DNA from: Adiantum capillus-veneris | Lineage: Eukaryota > Streptophyta > Polypodiopsida > Polypodiales > Pteridaceae | Direction of reading: 5' to 3' | Length of the DNA: 64,000 nt | Assembly (NCBI GenBank): GCA_014529385.2 | Contig: CM043962.1 | Location: 47,427,098 to 47,491,097 of the forward strand | Part shown: piece after piece, positions 33,891 to 44,600 of the stretch | Layout of the letters: every line of letters starts with the position of its first letter | Position numbering within the stretch: the first letter of the stretch is position 1 | Program-made: the position numbers and the translations under genes | Notes under the pieces: generated by a model | What the model was told of the DNA's origin: nothing | The model's database searches: none | Seen by the model: only the letters and a program-made list of their open reading frames with translations

Positions 33891-34581
33891 GAATTTTTTT
33901 GCATTGTATTCTTTTAGAATGCTAAAGTAAAGCTTCACTTGCATAATTCTAATAGATTCTACACCCACATCCACACATATATATTTTTATATATAATTAA
34001 TTTATACACATATATATATAAGCTAAATGGAAAAAAAACTTAATGAAATATGTGAGAACTTCGTTCAAAAATCTTGCAAATTTCAAAGTATTTTTTGTTT
34101 TCTCCTTTGCAAGTAGGAAACTTAGTCGCTTAGTAAACGAAACATTCCCGAATAATGCGTCACCTTCTATAATTTTAGTTAAACCCAACCTAATGATTTT
34201 TGAAATTTCTTATTGTTATTGAAAGCCATCGTGACCCTTTCACTTGTTTTATTAGTGGCCAGGTTGGCAGGTTCACCCGCAGCTCCCACTACCAGGTCCA
34301 ACCTCACTTGGCTTGAGCCAATTCGATGTAACTCTAGAACATCGTTTCATACATGAGCCACTATGAGCGCCTTTGGCTGGCCACCTTTCAAAAAGAGGTA
34401 TGGCCGCATGTCCAACGACTTTTTATTATTGGTCCTTGATTTTTTAATTAGTGGCCAGGCTTGCACGTTCACCCGCTCGCGCGACCAGGTAGACGGAAAG
34501 AAGGAAGACAGAGGGAGGGAGGGAGAGAGAGAGAGAGAGAAAGAAAGAGAGCACTTTGTAGATGGACGAGTAGAGCAGTTG

Positions 34582-34584
<3 letters not shown>

Positions 34585-34672
<88 letters not shown>
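34585..34672 (+). repeat. (GA)n microsatellite, about 44 units
   Basis: It sits in the leader of the TIR pseudogene. Smaller GA runs flank it (34523-34541 and 34710-34740). The equivalent leader of the NLR gene has only a short GA run (46520-46539). Confidence 0.95.
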
Positions 34673-34675
<3 letters not shown>

Positions 34676-34706
34676 TGTAGCTGGCAGACAAAGGAGCTTT
34701 CCATAG

Positions 34707-34742
<36 letters not shown>

Positions 34743-34911
34743 TCTCGAACATTTTCCTTTCTCATAGTGGCACTGAGAAGGGCTTTTCCAAGGATCTGTA
34801 TCAAACGCTCACCATCCATGGCTTTTCCACATTTTTTGATTAGAATCGAGATAGCTTACCCCTAGGTGAAGACTTCCCTTGTCACATCCTAACTGCAGCT
34901 TCCGCTTGGAA

Positions 34912-35189
34912 GGGTGGGTTCACAGTGGGGAGGTGGAAGAAAGGAAGTAAACCGCCAACTTCCGGGTGGAGGAGAGGTGTTTTGTACTCTTCCACCATCT
35001 AGTTGTTCACACAGGAGAGGGCGGAAGAGGGAATGGGAGTTTTCTTCCGCCGCCTGATGTGAACATAGTGGAGAGGCGGAAGAGGGAGTAAAGGACAAAA
35101 ATAAACTCTTTATTTATTTAAAAAGTATCACATGATATAGAATATGATATTTTTGTGTTGATGTGGAGGGTGGAAGAGGGGATGGGCGG

Positions 35190-35238
<49 letters not shown>

Positions 35239-35383
35239 AGAAAGAAAACTAATTTCTTCCACTAGGTGGCAATAAAAATTTCCGCTTGCCTGCGCCTGAT
35301 GTGAACAGGCTTGTCCATTTGGCGTAAGCTCATTTGTGATAAGCATTTCAGCAAGACTTATGCCGCTTGATGTGAGTCCAGCC
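34912..35383. mobile_element. MITE, PIF/Harbinger-like
   Basis: A 472-bp insertion present in the TIR pseudogene and absent from the NLR exon. Its termini are imperfect inverted repeats, GGGTGGGTTCACAG on the left and GGCTGGACTCACAT as the complement of the right end. Likely 3-bp target copies are GAA (34909-34911, apparently changed from TAA) and TAA (35384-35386); the uninterrupted gene has TAA at this place. It contains internal TGATGTGAAC repeats and a 34-base G-run (35204-35237). The assignment to Harbinger rests on the TAA target and terminus style. Confidence 0.7.
35204..35237 (+). repeat. Poly-G tract, 34 bases
   Basis: Preceded by (GT)n. The exact length is uncertain for technical reasons. 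Confidence 0.85.
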
Positions 35384-35694
35384 TAAGCTAGCTCCCATTG
35401 TCTTGTCTAATGAGTATCTGTCTTCCAAATGGCCAATGATTGATCTTTGTGCCTTTATGCATGCTACACCTCTGTCAAGATCTTGCCCCTCTTCTTTCGC
35501 CTCGTCCCTGACGACCTCAAGAAGAAGGGAAACCTCAAAGAGTGGGAGAGCAAATAGAGAGCCTCTACAAAGCAGGATAAACGGATCAGTGTGATGGAGT
35601 GGGACAAGGCTGTCCAGTCTCTACGCTCGCTACATGGGCTCGCTTACAATGCTACTGGGCAAGATGGAGAGCTCATATGTTTGTGATGTTAATG

Positions 35695-36020
35695 AAATCC
35701 CCGATGCTCGAGATGCAAAGTGGCACGTGAAGATATACTCCACCTGGTTGGAGGATTATTTTCTAGAAGAACGACATAATAATGGGAGTTAAGTATATGA
35801 AGAACCAAGCTATCCTTACCTACACACAAGTGTCCTACTTTACTACTTTAAACTAGTCTAGAGATCTAGGAATAGACGCGTGTTTTAAAACGACCTCTCG
35901 ACTGCGAACTTCAACGAGATTATCCAAGAAAGCAGAGAAATGACAATTTTTATTGGAAAAAGGAGGAGCTATGGTGAGTGGTTCCAAACGTTACAAGCTA
36001 TCACACTCCATGCTATAAAT
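35695..36020 (+). pseudogene. LINE RT-like fragment, copy 2
   Basis: Same sequence as 31525-31920 (GAAGATATACT, GGAGGATTATTT, AAAACGACCTCTCGACTG, ACAAGCTATCACACTCCATG) with about 80 bp missing. Its junction with the TIR pseudogene is near 35685-35695. Confidence 0.7.
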
Positions 36021-36029
36021 TTTAAGAAA

Positions 36030-36345
36030 GTAGAGTTAAATTATAAAAAATGCCGATTATTTTACAAAATTTCCTCTTTGAATCTATCCTAAAGGGAATT
36101 TTGTATGTTTGTGAAATTGAATTTTTCCCAACGGTGCTATGCTCATTTGAACATTTTCATTATGAAAGTGAGTGTGGGTGTGTGCGCACGCACATCACTC
36201 TCTCTCTCTCTCTCTATAATCTCTCTCCATTAACATGTCAAATGTGTTATTATAATCACTCGTTCTAATAATCACTCAATTTATTACAGCAAAAATGTTT
36301 CCTTCTTGAGGCCATCGTGAAGTCTTCACCTTGTTTATTATTGGT
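36030..36345 (+). repeat. Second copy of the 33290-33560 segment
   Basis: It shares GATTATTTTACAAAATTTCC, ACATGTCAAATGTRTTATTA and GCCATCGTGAAGTCTTCACC with 33290-33560. An extra stretch of about 80 bp is present here between the blocks. Confidence 0.85.
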
Positions 36346-36643
36346 CCGTCAAGGTCTAGGGTCACGGGGCAAAGAATCTGGACCCTTCATTAGCAACATA
36401 TTAATTATAGTAATTAGACTAAAAGACCATTAGATGTAAGACATGTCAGCACAAAGAATTATAGCCTCCACTGTCACACCCTGCAACACTTTCACATTTA
36501 CAGTTGGGAGCACCAAATCATGACACAGCAACACCCAGAATTACACATGACGGAAACAAATTCTGAAAACAGACTGCAAATGAGATTAGGACAGATCAGC
36601 AAAGAGAAAAGCACAGTATTTTGACACATCAACATAAAGAAAA
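36346..36643. other. No gene; left flank of the MULE
   Basis: Non-coding sequence containing the left 9-bp MULE target copy TAAAGAAAA (36635-36643). The sequence that originally followed it continues at 41570, about 100 bp beyond the stop codon of the minus-strand recombinase-like gene. Confidence 0.5.
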
Positions 36644-37113
36644 GGGAAAAGTACCAAAATACCCTTACAATTTGCGGAAATTTCCCAAACGCCCCTCGTA
36701 TTTTTAGTATTCCCAAAAAGGCCCTCGTTATCTTTGTATAGGGTTTTGTCTGAAACTATGCGAAAAACAGCTAGCAGCAGGAAAACCGTCGCGCAAACGT
36801 ACTCGTTAGACTCGCCAGCTCTGTGTCCCAATCGGCTACAACAACGCAGGCCATTTTCCAGTTGTGGCCAAGGTGTCTGCTTACACGCCCCATTAGGTCG
36901 ATAGGTCACAAAAACGAGGGGAGACTTGAGTGCGTCTCTCTCCACAGATCAATGTTCTCTCAAAGGCATGCATGGGATCCTTTTGTGCAATGTATGGGCA
37001 TGGCTATGTGCAAATGTGCATCCGCATAGTGCAGGATACAGATTGATGCAAGAGCTCTTTGTTGTTTGTATGTAAACAAGTGTGGTATTGCGGGTACACA
37101 CAAGAGGGAAACC

Positions 37114-38440
37114 ATGGCTAAGAGTAATGCAAATACATCAAAGAATAATGCTACCGTCTCTGCAACTCTTTCTCTTGGTGCTCAATTTGAATCTCTCGAT
37201 GTGCTTCGTTCAAAGGCTCGAGAACAAGCAATCAAGTCTCATGTGGAGCTTAGGCATGCCAAGCGTGATCGATCCAAATATACCGATGTCTGCAAGGCAG
37301 AGGGATGCATGTAGCGCTTGCATGCATCTTTGGTCTCTGGTGGACCTAGGTGTATGGTCAAGGCCTTTCGTGATGAGCACACTTGTGATGGTGCTTCACA
37401 ACTTGGAAACAAGGAAGCCATTGTTGAATGGGTTGCAACAAGGTATGTAGAGAAACTTTGAGACCATCCAATGTATAGGCCGAAGGAGTTCATGGCCGAT
37501 TTGTGTCGAGAAGCTGGAGTATCAATTTTGTACAAGGTTGCTTGTTAGGCGAAGCAAATTGCTTTGGGTATTATTCATGGTGATCATGCAAAATCTTATG
37601 CAAAGCTTGAGTCTTATTCCGACAAGCTTGTGGCTAGCAATCCGGGCACTATGGCCCATTTGTAGAAAACCACTAAAGGTTGTTTTTTTTTAATGTTTCT
37701 TGCGTTCGGAGCATGCATCACTGATTTCACGTATTGTCGTGACTTTATTGGGTTGGATGGACATTCCTAACAAGCAAATATCTTGGTGCTTTGTTGACAG
37801 CCACAGGGATTGATACTATGGGGGCCTTGTTTCCGATAGCATTTGGTGTAGTAGATACGGAAAATGAAGACAACTGGGTGTGGTTTTTGTAAAATGTACA
37901 TGATTGTATGGCGAGTGTCAATGCGATTACTTTTGTATCAGACAAGCAAAAAGGTCTTCTCCCAGTTGTGGAGCTAGTCTTTCCAGGATGTGAGCATGCA
38001 TATTGTATGCGCCATTCGGATGCTAATCTCAAGAAGAAATGCAACAATGGAGAATTTATTCGGTTGTTTTGGGTAGCAGCTTATGCTAACACTATGAGCG
38101 ACTACGACGCAGCTATCCAAGGGATGAGAGTTATAAGTCCTGCCACGATGTACTACTTATTGACCACTTCACCCCCATCTCATTGGGCGACGACACACTT
38201 TAAAGGAAATCGTTGTGGGCATCTTACATCCAACATTGTTGAGTCATCAAATGCATGGTTGCTTGAGGCTAGAGATAAGCCTATCATATTTATGCTTGAT
38301 ATCATTCGTCGCCAACTAATAGCTTGGTTCTATGCACGTGGAATGGAGGGAAAGGAGGCATGTGAGTATTTGGGAGATAGAGCATAGTTTGCATTGGTTG
38401 CAAACGTAGACCCTTGGCCTGCTAAATATTGGGATCCCCT
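37114..38440 (+). pseudogene. MULE transposase, N-terminal and catalytic parts
   Basis: It starts MAKSNANTSK at 37114. The first domain is the MuDR-type DNA-binding region ending in CKAEGCM and LHASLVSGGPRCMVKAFRDE (W/C/H pattern). The MULE catalytic domain follows: GWTFLTSKYLGALLTATGID, FPIAFGVVDTENEDNWVWFL, FVSDKQKGLLPVVELVFPGC, EHAYCMRHSDANLKKKC, then ATTHFKGNRCGHLTSNIVES. In-frame stops at 37312, 37459, 37546 and 37663 and a frameshift at the first catalytic aspartate (near 37765) make it non-functional. Coding fades near AKYWDP at about 38440. Confidence 0.9.
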
Positions 38441-38497
38441 TCACTGCATGTCCGTCCTGGCCCTTGGCCATGCCTGGTCCAACCCTTGGCATGACAT

Positions 38498-40899
38498 TAC
38501 TCCCCCCTTGGAGAATCGTTTTCGTCTACGAAAACAAAAGTGGTAGGATCTTAATAAGAACACTAATGCTTTCCAGAGTGGTATCCTTCATGGATACAAC
38601 TGTTTGTTTGAGCAAAACACGGTACAGAAGGAGGTTCAATGAAATGAAGAATAAAATCGTGATTCTTCACATTGTTGTCCTTTTGGAACCATCTAGTGTG
38701 TAGACTCCATTTAGAATGCACATGAGCATGCTTAAACGAGTTATCGCAACAAAGATGTACCTGAAAGAGTACCTGCTTTTTCCATGAAGGTAACTTGCTG
38801 ACATAACTCATCAGCCAAGTGGAAGTCTTTGACTTGTTCTCAAACTTCATCAGTAAACAACCCCACCATAACTAGTGTTCAAGGTTGAGAACTTGACTTA
38901 TACATGAAGAGACTAAACCTAGTCGTAAACATGCGTTAACTGATAGTAAGTAAACTCCAAGTAGACCCAACTATTGGCATTCCTTGGGCGATTGTTCTTA
39001 AGATCGAACAAATCTGCCCATTAGAGTACACATCGAATACATTGACTTTTATGGACAAGCAAGAGTCTCGTCACATTAATGGATGTTTAGGGTGTCATTT
39101 TTGCACTACATGTTTTTAGTGCGACGCTCAAGTTGAGTTTTTGATAATCTTAAACTCACATCTGCTGATCTATACCACGGAGTCTAGAGACAGTAAAGAG
39201 TTGAGACAACATGGTTTTCCATAAGAGCTAGGCATTTCACTTATGTGGATCTCCTGCTCTCTCTATGGCATTGCGAGTGTCTATGGAAACACATTTTTGG
39301 GGTAAGACCCAGCATGTGATTACTAAATCGCTCCATCGGCATTCAAGATCACATTTCGATCTATCACAGTTGCACTTTCAAGAAAAGACGTCCGCAATCT
39401 ACCACGGGGTAGTGGATAAATCCAATCATTTTTGTACACGGTTGACTATGTTAGATACCGTTAACTGCTACTTGTTCAGTTTCTCTCACAGGTCAGGCCA
39501 AGGGGTTTGACTACAGATATTTTAACCAATGTGGTTGGATTGCGAAGGTAACACCCAGGGTTTCCATTGCATTGTTGCTTATTTTTCATTTTTCCATTAG
39601 TGCACCTATGCATTTGAACACGGATAAGTGAACTTTAAGTTCAACCTTCAGGTACGCATCAAATTTGGTTTTGTTTGTTTTTTCCATGTCGGATTCGCAC
39701 ACTATGTTATCATCCAATTTTACTCTTAAGAGAAATGACACGGTCATGTAAGAGCCAAGCCATTTGGGTTGTACTGTCCAAAATCAGTTTCTGCATTATG
39801 CAGTTATAGACCCACTTCTAGGGTTTTATTTGGCACATGTTGTCACATGGGATACAACATGGTCTAAGAACTCAAGGATTTAGGTTTAGCCAGTGTGGAG
39901 CAAGGCTAATGAGGGTCCCTCTCACTCCCGTCGTAGAGTGTTAGCAATTACCTCCACTCACAAGTACATCTTGTACTTGAAGGATGTTCTTTTTTCAGAC
40001 ATCCTTAGTTGAGACATATTCCACATGTGGCGAATATGAGTCTCTGAGACTGGCACTGATGCCCCCTATTTCAATTATGTGTCATGACCAAGTCCCTATG
40101 TGCTGGTCAAATCTGTTTTCTAGACCATTTTCAGCACGATGTATCAGGAGCAATTTTGGTGGCCAAAAATTGTCGGATACTTAGAATGACTTGTTCAGGT
40201 ACAAGTACTGCTAAAAAACATTACAGATGGTTGTTTATACATATAGCAAGGCTCTAAGTTGTTAATGAAAAAGTTTCATTGTTTGTCCCTAGCAGTGATT
40301 AATGTTTCACCTTCTATTATGGTTCAAACATTTTAGCAAGGCTTGCAAATGATTGCAACAGACAGTATTTAGTTTCTTTTTTGAACTATTTACATTCCTC
40401 TTCAATGTGTGCTACGAGAATCACATTCACCATAAGTATTGGCAAAGCTAATCATGGATATACAGGTTCAAATCTGTTTTTTGCTAAATTCATGCACACT
40501 AGGTGTTATGGGTCCTAGTGTTTAGCAAAGGCTGATTTGGAATGGCATGCGTATTCATCAAGTTGTTGCTTATGAAGCATTTTGCACTTTGTGTGCAGTA
40601 TCTCTATGAGATTACTTTGGGTCTACTAATCACCAATAGAGTTCATGGCTCGGTTTGGGTGTTTGTGGATTTTTCAAGTTAACCACGATGGTTATTCCGA
40701 ACATTGTTGATTCCTCAGCAATGTTATACGATATTGTGATTCCCATTTACTAGTCATCTGGGAACACTGTCTGTAAACCATGGTGGAAACACACCTCAAT
40801 ACTGTCAGTTATCCAAGGGGATAGGCAGATTACAAAGTGTAATCTTGGGCTAAAGGATATGCAAAGTGCGTACATTAACACCAAGCCATGCACTATACT
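38498..40899 (-). mobile_element. 2.4-kb insert within the MULE, possible terminal-repeat retrotransposon
   Basis: No gene was found inside. It is bounded by near-identical direct copies of about 42 bp (38456-38497 and 40900-40941, CCTGGCCCTTGGCCRTGCCT onward, ending GGCATGACAT). On the minus strand the left inner border reads AAGGGGGGAGTAA then TGTCATGCC, the arrangement of a gypsy polypurine tract followed by an LTR start. Just before it, TTCGTAGACGAAAACGATTC resembles the end of gypsy pol (FVDENDS). This suggests a gypsy-derived element with very short terminal repeats; other explanations remain. Confidence 0.4.
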
Positions 40900-40904
40900 C
40901 CTGG

Positions 40905-41068
40905 CCCTTGGCCGTGCCTGGTCCTACCCTTGGCATGACATGGGCGTCCTAAAAAGACTTCGCATTAGAACTGAGGATCGCTTCAAGGAAAAGTGTATTT
41001 TCACATGCTCATGTTGTGGTGGTCTTGGCCACAATGAGCGTTCTTGCAAAGCTCCAATTGTAGATTGA
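40905..41068 (+). pseudogene. MULE transposase C-terminal zinc knuckle
   Basis: The frame includes GVLKRLRIRTEDRFKEK and CSCCGGLGHNERSCKAP, a CCHC knuckle usual at the C-terminus of MuDR transposases, ending with a stop after IVD. It continues the coding sequence interrupted at about 38440 by the insert. Confidence 0.82.
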
Positions 41069-41671
41069 ATATGTAGTTGGGATGTGGCTTCATTTTGTAC
41101 AGGAAAGTCACAATGCGTGTGAGGACCTTTCTTTTCTATTTTCTCGACATGTAGCTAGGATTTGGCTTCATTTTGTGTTGGAAGATTTGACTTGCCTTCA
41201 TTTTGTGTCAAAAGCTTCAATGCATTACTCTCAACATGTGAGGGATTTTCTTTTTGATTATAGCGGGGATTTGGCTTCATTTTGTATTAGGAAGCCAGAC
41301 CACATTTTCCTTGCGATTTTGCTCTGAATGTAGCAAAGACTTGACTTGCCTTCATTGGGTGTTGAAAGCTTAAATGCATATGAACGATTTTCTCTCCAAT
41401 TTGCTTAATTTAGGACTTGGGTATTTTGGGAATTTTCAAATTATTTAAGGATATTTTGGGAAATCTTAGGTGTATTTTGTGGGCAGTTTGGGAATTTTGA
41501 AAATACGAGGGGAATTTTGGGAATTTCATCAAATTAGAGGGGTATTTTGGTCATTTTCCCTAAAGAAAATCACTGAAACAGTGTGACAGCCAGTCTAGGT
41601 AGAGTTTATGTGTTATACCATCAACAAAATGACTATGTCCAACTCACAATCAACACCAAAATAACCCCCAC

Positions 41672-44600
41672 TCACTCCTTGCTCATATGACCAGGATGAG
41701 CGCCTAGATCAACTACACGAGAATCGTCTTTCGTGACATAGACATTGACTACACAATTAGACATATTACAACCAGGAAATAAGCACATTCCAACACTTGG
41801 AGGACTTTGCAAAGGAACACCGAGAGCTTGTGCTATTGCATGTGGAAATTATTCAGAAGTAACTTGTCAAAGGGGATATCGTCCCCAACTTTGTACGGAA
41901 CAAAATAGATCCCACCGGAAAATTGTACTGGACGACTACCTCCATCTTCACTTTGAGTACCAACACCTCGCACTCCTCTTGCAATCTTATGTCATAAAAT
42001 CTAATATCTAATATATAACCAACCCAAATGATTTTCTCATATTAAATTGATCACTTAATGTGGGAGAATAAACGGGAACAAGTGTTAAGATATAGACATG
42101 TGCTTATAGATCTATTTCAACACGGGGCGAATGGTAAAGGGGCCCAAATGAGAGATGGTATATCAAAGAGCAAGGCTAACAAATGGAGAATAAGACCTTA
42201 GGGTTAGCTTCATTGAAGACCTCCAATAATGTGTGTAAAAGGCCTTTGACCTTAGGTAAGCTAGGGCTGATCTTGAGGCGCGGGAACCCGACCCAGCTCG
42301 AGGTGCTTGTCCTGCTTGTCATGCTTGATGACTAAGGTGCTTGAGGTGCTTAATTATTGAGATGCTTGAGGTGCTTGACATGCTTGAGATGCTAGGGTTG
42401 CACTTGAGGTGAGAACCCAGCCCAAGCTTAAAGTGCTTATGAGCCAAGCTTGTGGTGGGAATTGGGCCTATGCATGAGGGGCTTGAGGTGTCAAAAAGTC
42501 AAAGATTCAATCCCTACAATGAGGGGGCGAGCCCTACATGAGGAGGGATGAGAGAGAACACCCACACACTCACACAAGGCATGCATGGTACAAAGAAAGC
42601 AAAAGGGACACTTGTCAAGTTCCTCCTCATGTTGCCCTCATGGTGTGCCTGAAGCCTATTGGTTGGCCACCTAAGGGGTCCAATAATAATTTAAGAGATT
42701 TAATTAAATGATTTAGCATTTATCTAGCCATCTCTCTCAAAGGGGAAAGGGGGACACTTGTCTCAAGGCTACCCTTGCTGCTTGTAATGCCTCCTGCTTG
42801 TGATTGGCTAGGCCTGGAGGGGTCCAATGAGCTACAAGGGGGGGTCGACCCAAGCAAGCTAGGGGGTTGCTTAGGGGGTATACTCACCCACACACACTCA
42901 CAAACACTCTCATTGTGTGCTATGCAAAGTGCAAGAGCTCCCTCTCCTTCTCCAAGCAAGTAGAGGTTGAGAGCCTACACCAACACTCTTGGATATGGAG
43001 TGCAAATCCAACCAAGAGCCATGCTTCAATGCTTAAGCTTGCCATATCCTTCTTCTTCATTACTATGCTATTATATATGCTAGCAACAAGAGTTATAATA
43101 AGTGAGGAACTAATTCTTTCTCCTACGAAATGTTTCTTCTTCCTCTTCCCTACACTCATTCCCTGCTAGCTCTCTCCACCTTCGAAGGTGTTTGAGGTCT
43201 TGGGACTGAGGCTTGGGATAGTTAAAGCTTTCTTCAAGTTTATGTTATGTTTGTGATGCAGGAAGATTTCCATCTTCATTGCATCACCTAGGTCACAAGG
43301 AACACAAAGATTGTATTGTAACAAGTCTCTCTTAATGGGAGAAATCATAATACAAATGCCTATTGGAGGGGGGACCGGCTCCACATAAATCTGGTCCTCA
43401 ACTGTTGTCATGTTCTCTAAATTCTCTCTCTTGCAAAAGTATTGTTCATGCCAAGTTAGCTAATTGCTATGATTATGTTGATATCTTCAATTATGTTCAC
43501 CCGCTATGCTCACAAAGTCATTTCTCAAAAGTACTCTCATTAATTTCCGCTACTCTCAAATTAAATAGGCCAATTCCATTACATCTTAAGACACTCCACA
43601 CTTCCAGCACAACCTACTTTCTTGCTAGCACCTGCATAAATCGAGTGATCACAAGTGACAACATTTTCATAAAAAAGCCATCAACAACCATCTCAGAAGT
43701 TGTCCAAAAGAAAATGACCTCCTGTTGACTTCTGCACATTTACACCCGAAGTCTCGTGTTTAGAACCCACCACTGTCTGCTCCATGTTCACAACACTTGC
43801 AACATTTTCTTTATTACCAAATGAAAAATCAGCACCATTACTTTTATCAATGCTTCCATCATATGTACACACAACACAAAAATACAGTAAGTAATCAACA
43901 GATTATGTATAGAAAATAAGCATCTCCACTAAAGCAAGGACCACCTTCAATATTTCGAACAAAATCATTATACTTCTCCTTCAAAACTTGTGGGTATGCC
44001 TTTAACTTTCCTGATGCATCATATGGATGCGACAAGATATCTTGGGCAACTGCCATTCGAACTTCACCTAACAAATCGTAATTGTCATATGAAGTGGCAC
44101 GCTTGTGATCGATCACCATCATCCTCACCTCGAGAGGCACCTATCCAAGACTCATTCGAGTCACGCACGCGTTACGAAGGCTCTTGTTACTAAATTTTCC
44201 TCCCACTCCTGATCGCTCACTAATACTTTTCACAAGACCAATCAAAATCTTCACAGAAACCCGGTTTTGGCTATACCAAACCTTCAACCATCATAAAAAG
44301 AAACTTGCAAGCCTTATTTCCTTTCACAGATTCAAAACTACAACAGTCACAAGCAACCACTAGTCATGTCACAAGCAACCAATCACAGGCTGCCAATCAC
44401 CTTTGTGCGAGGACTACTGATTGGCTGTAAGAAAACAAAGTGCAGATTTCTATCGGCCTCAACAATCGACGGCATGTGATGCATGAGTTGATCAAATGTC
44501 ACATACCACATCACCATCACGGATAGTAACACAAAGCCTACAATGTTCTGGTCGATAATGCAACAAGTCGACCTTATAATTTTTGCTAGATCTTTCAAAA

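Larger units (their letters stand above)
34441..35690 (+). pseudogene. Truncated copy of the TIR exon of the NLR gene
   Basis: Two blocks match exon 1 of the resistance gene at 46440-47090. The first, 34741-34908, corresponds to HIFLSHSG-type through PLGEDFPCHILTAASA; the second, 35384-35685, corresponds to LVVLSDEYLSSKWPM through the LRSLHGLA region. The upstream leader also matches (34441-34500 with 46440-46505). A MITE at 34912-35383 splits the copy, and point changes introduce stops, for example TAG where the gene has a glutamine or aspartate codon after FFD. At about 35685 the match ends and LINE-like sequence begins. It is a partial segmental duplicate, not a functional gene. Confidence 0.88.
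36644..41560 (+). mobile_element. MULE (Mutator-like) DNA transposon with 9-bp target duplications
   Basis: Terminal inverted repeats begin GGGAAAAGTACCAAAATACC on the left and, as complement, GGGAAAATGACCAAAATACC on the right, and are similar for at least 80 bp. Perfect 9-bp direct repeats TAAAGAAAA flank it (36635-36643 and 41561-41569), the Mutator hallmark. It carries a decayed transposase gene and a 2.4-kb insert. The 496-bp element at 47251-47746 has the same termini. Confidence 0.95.
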
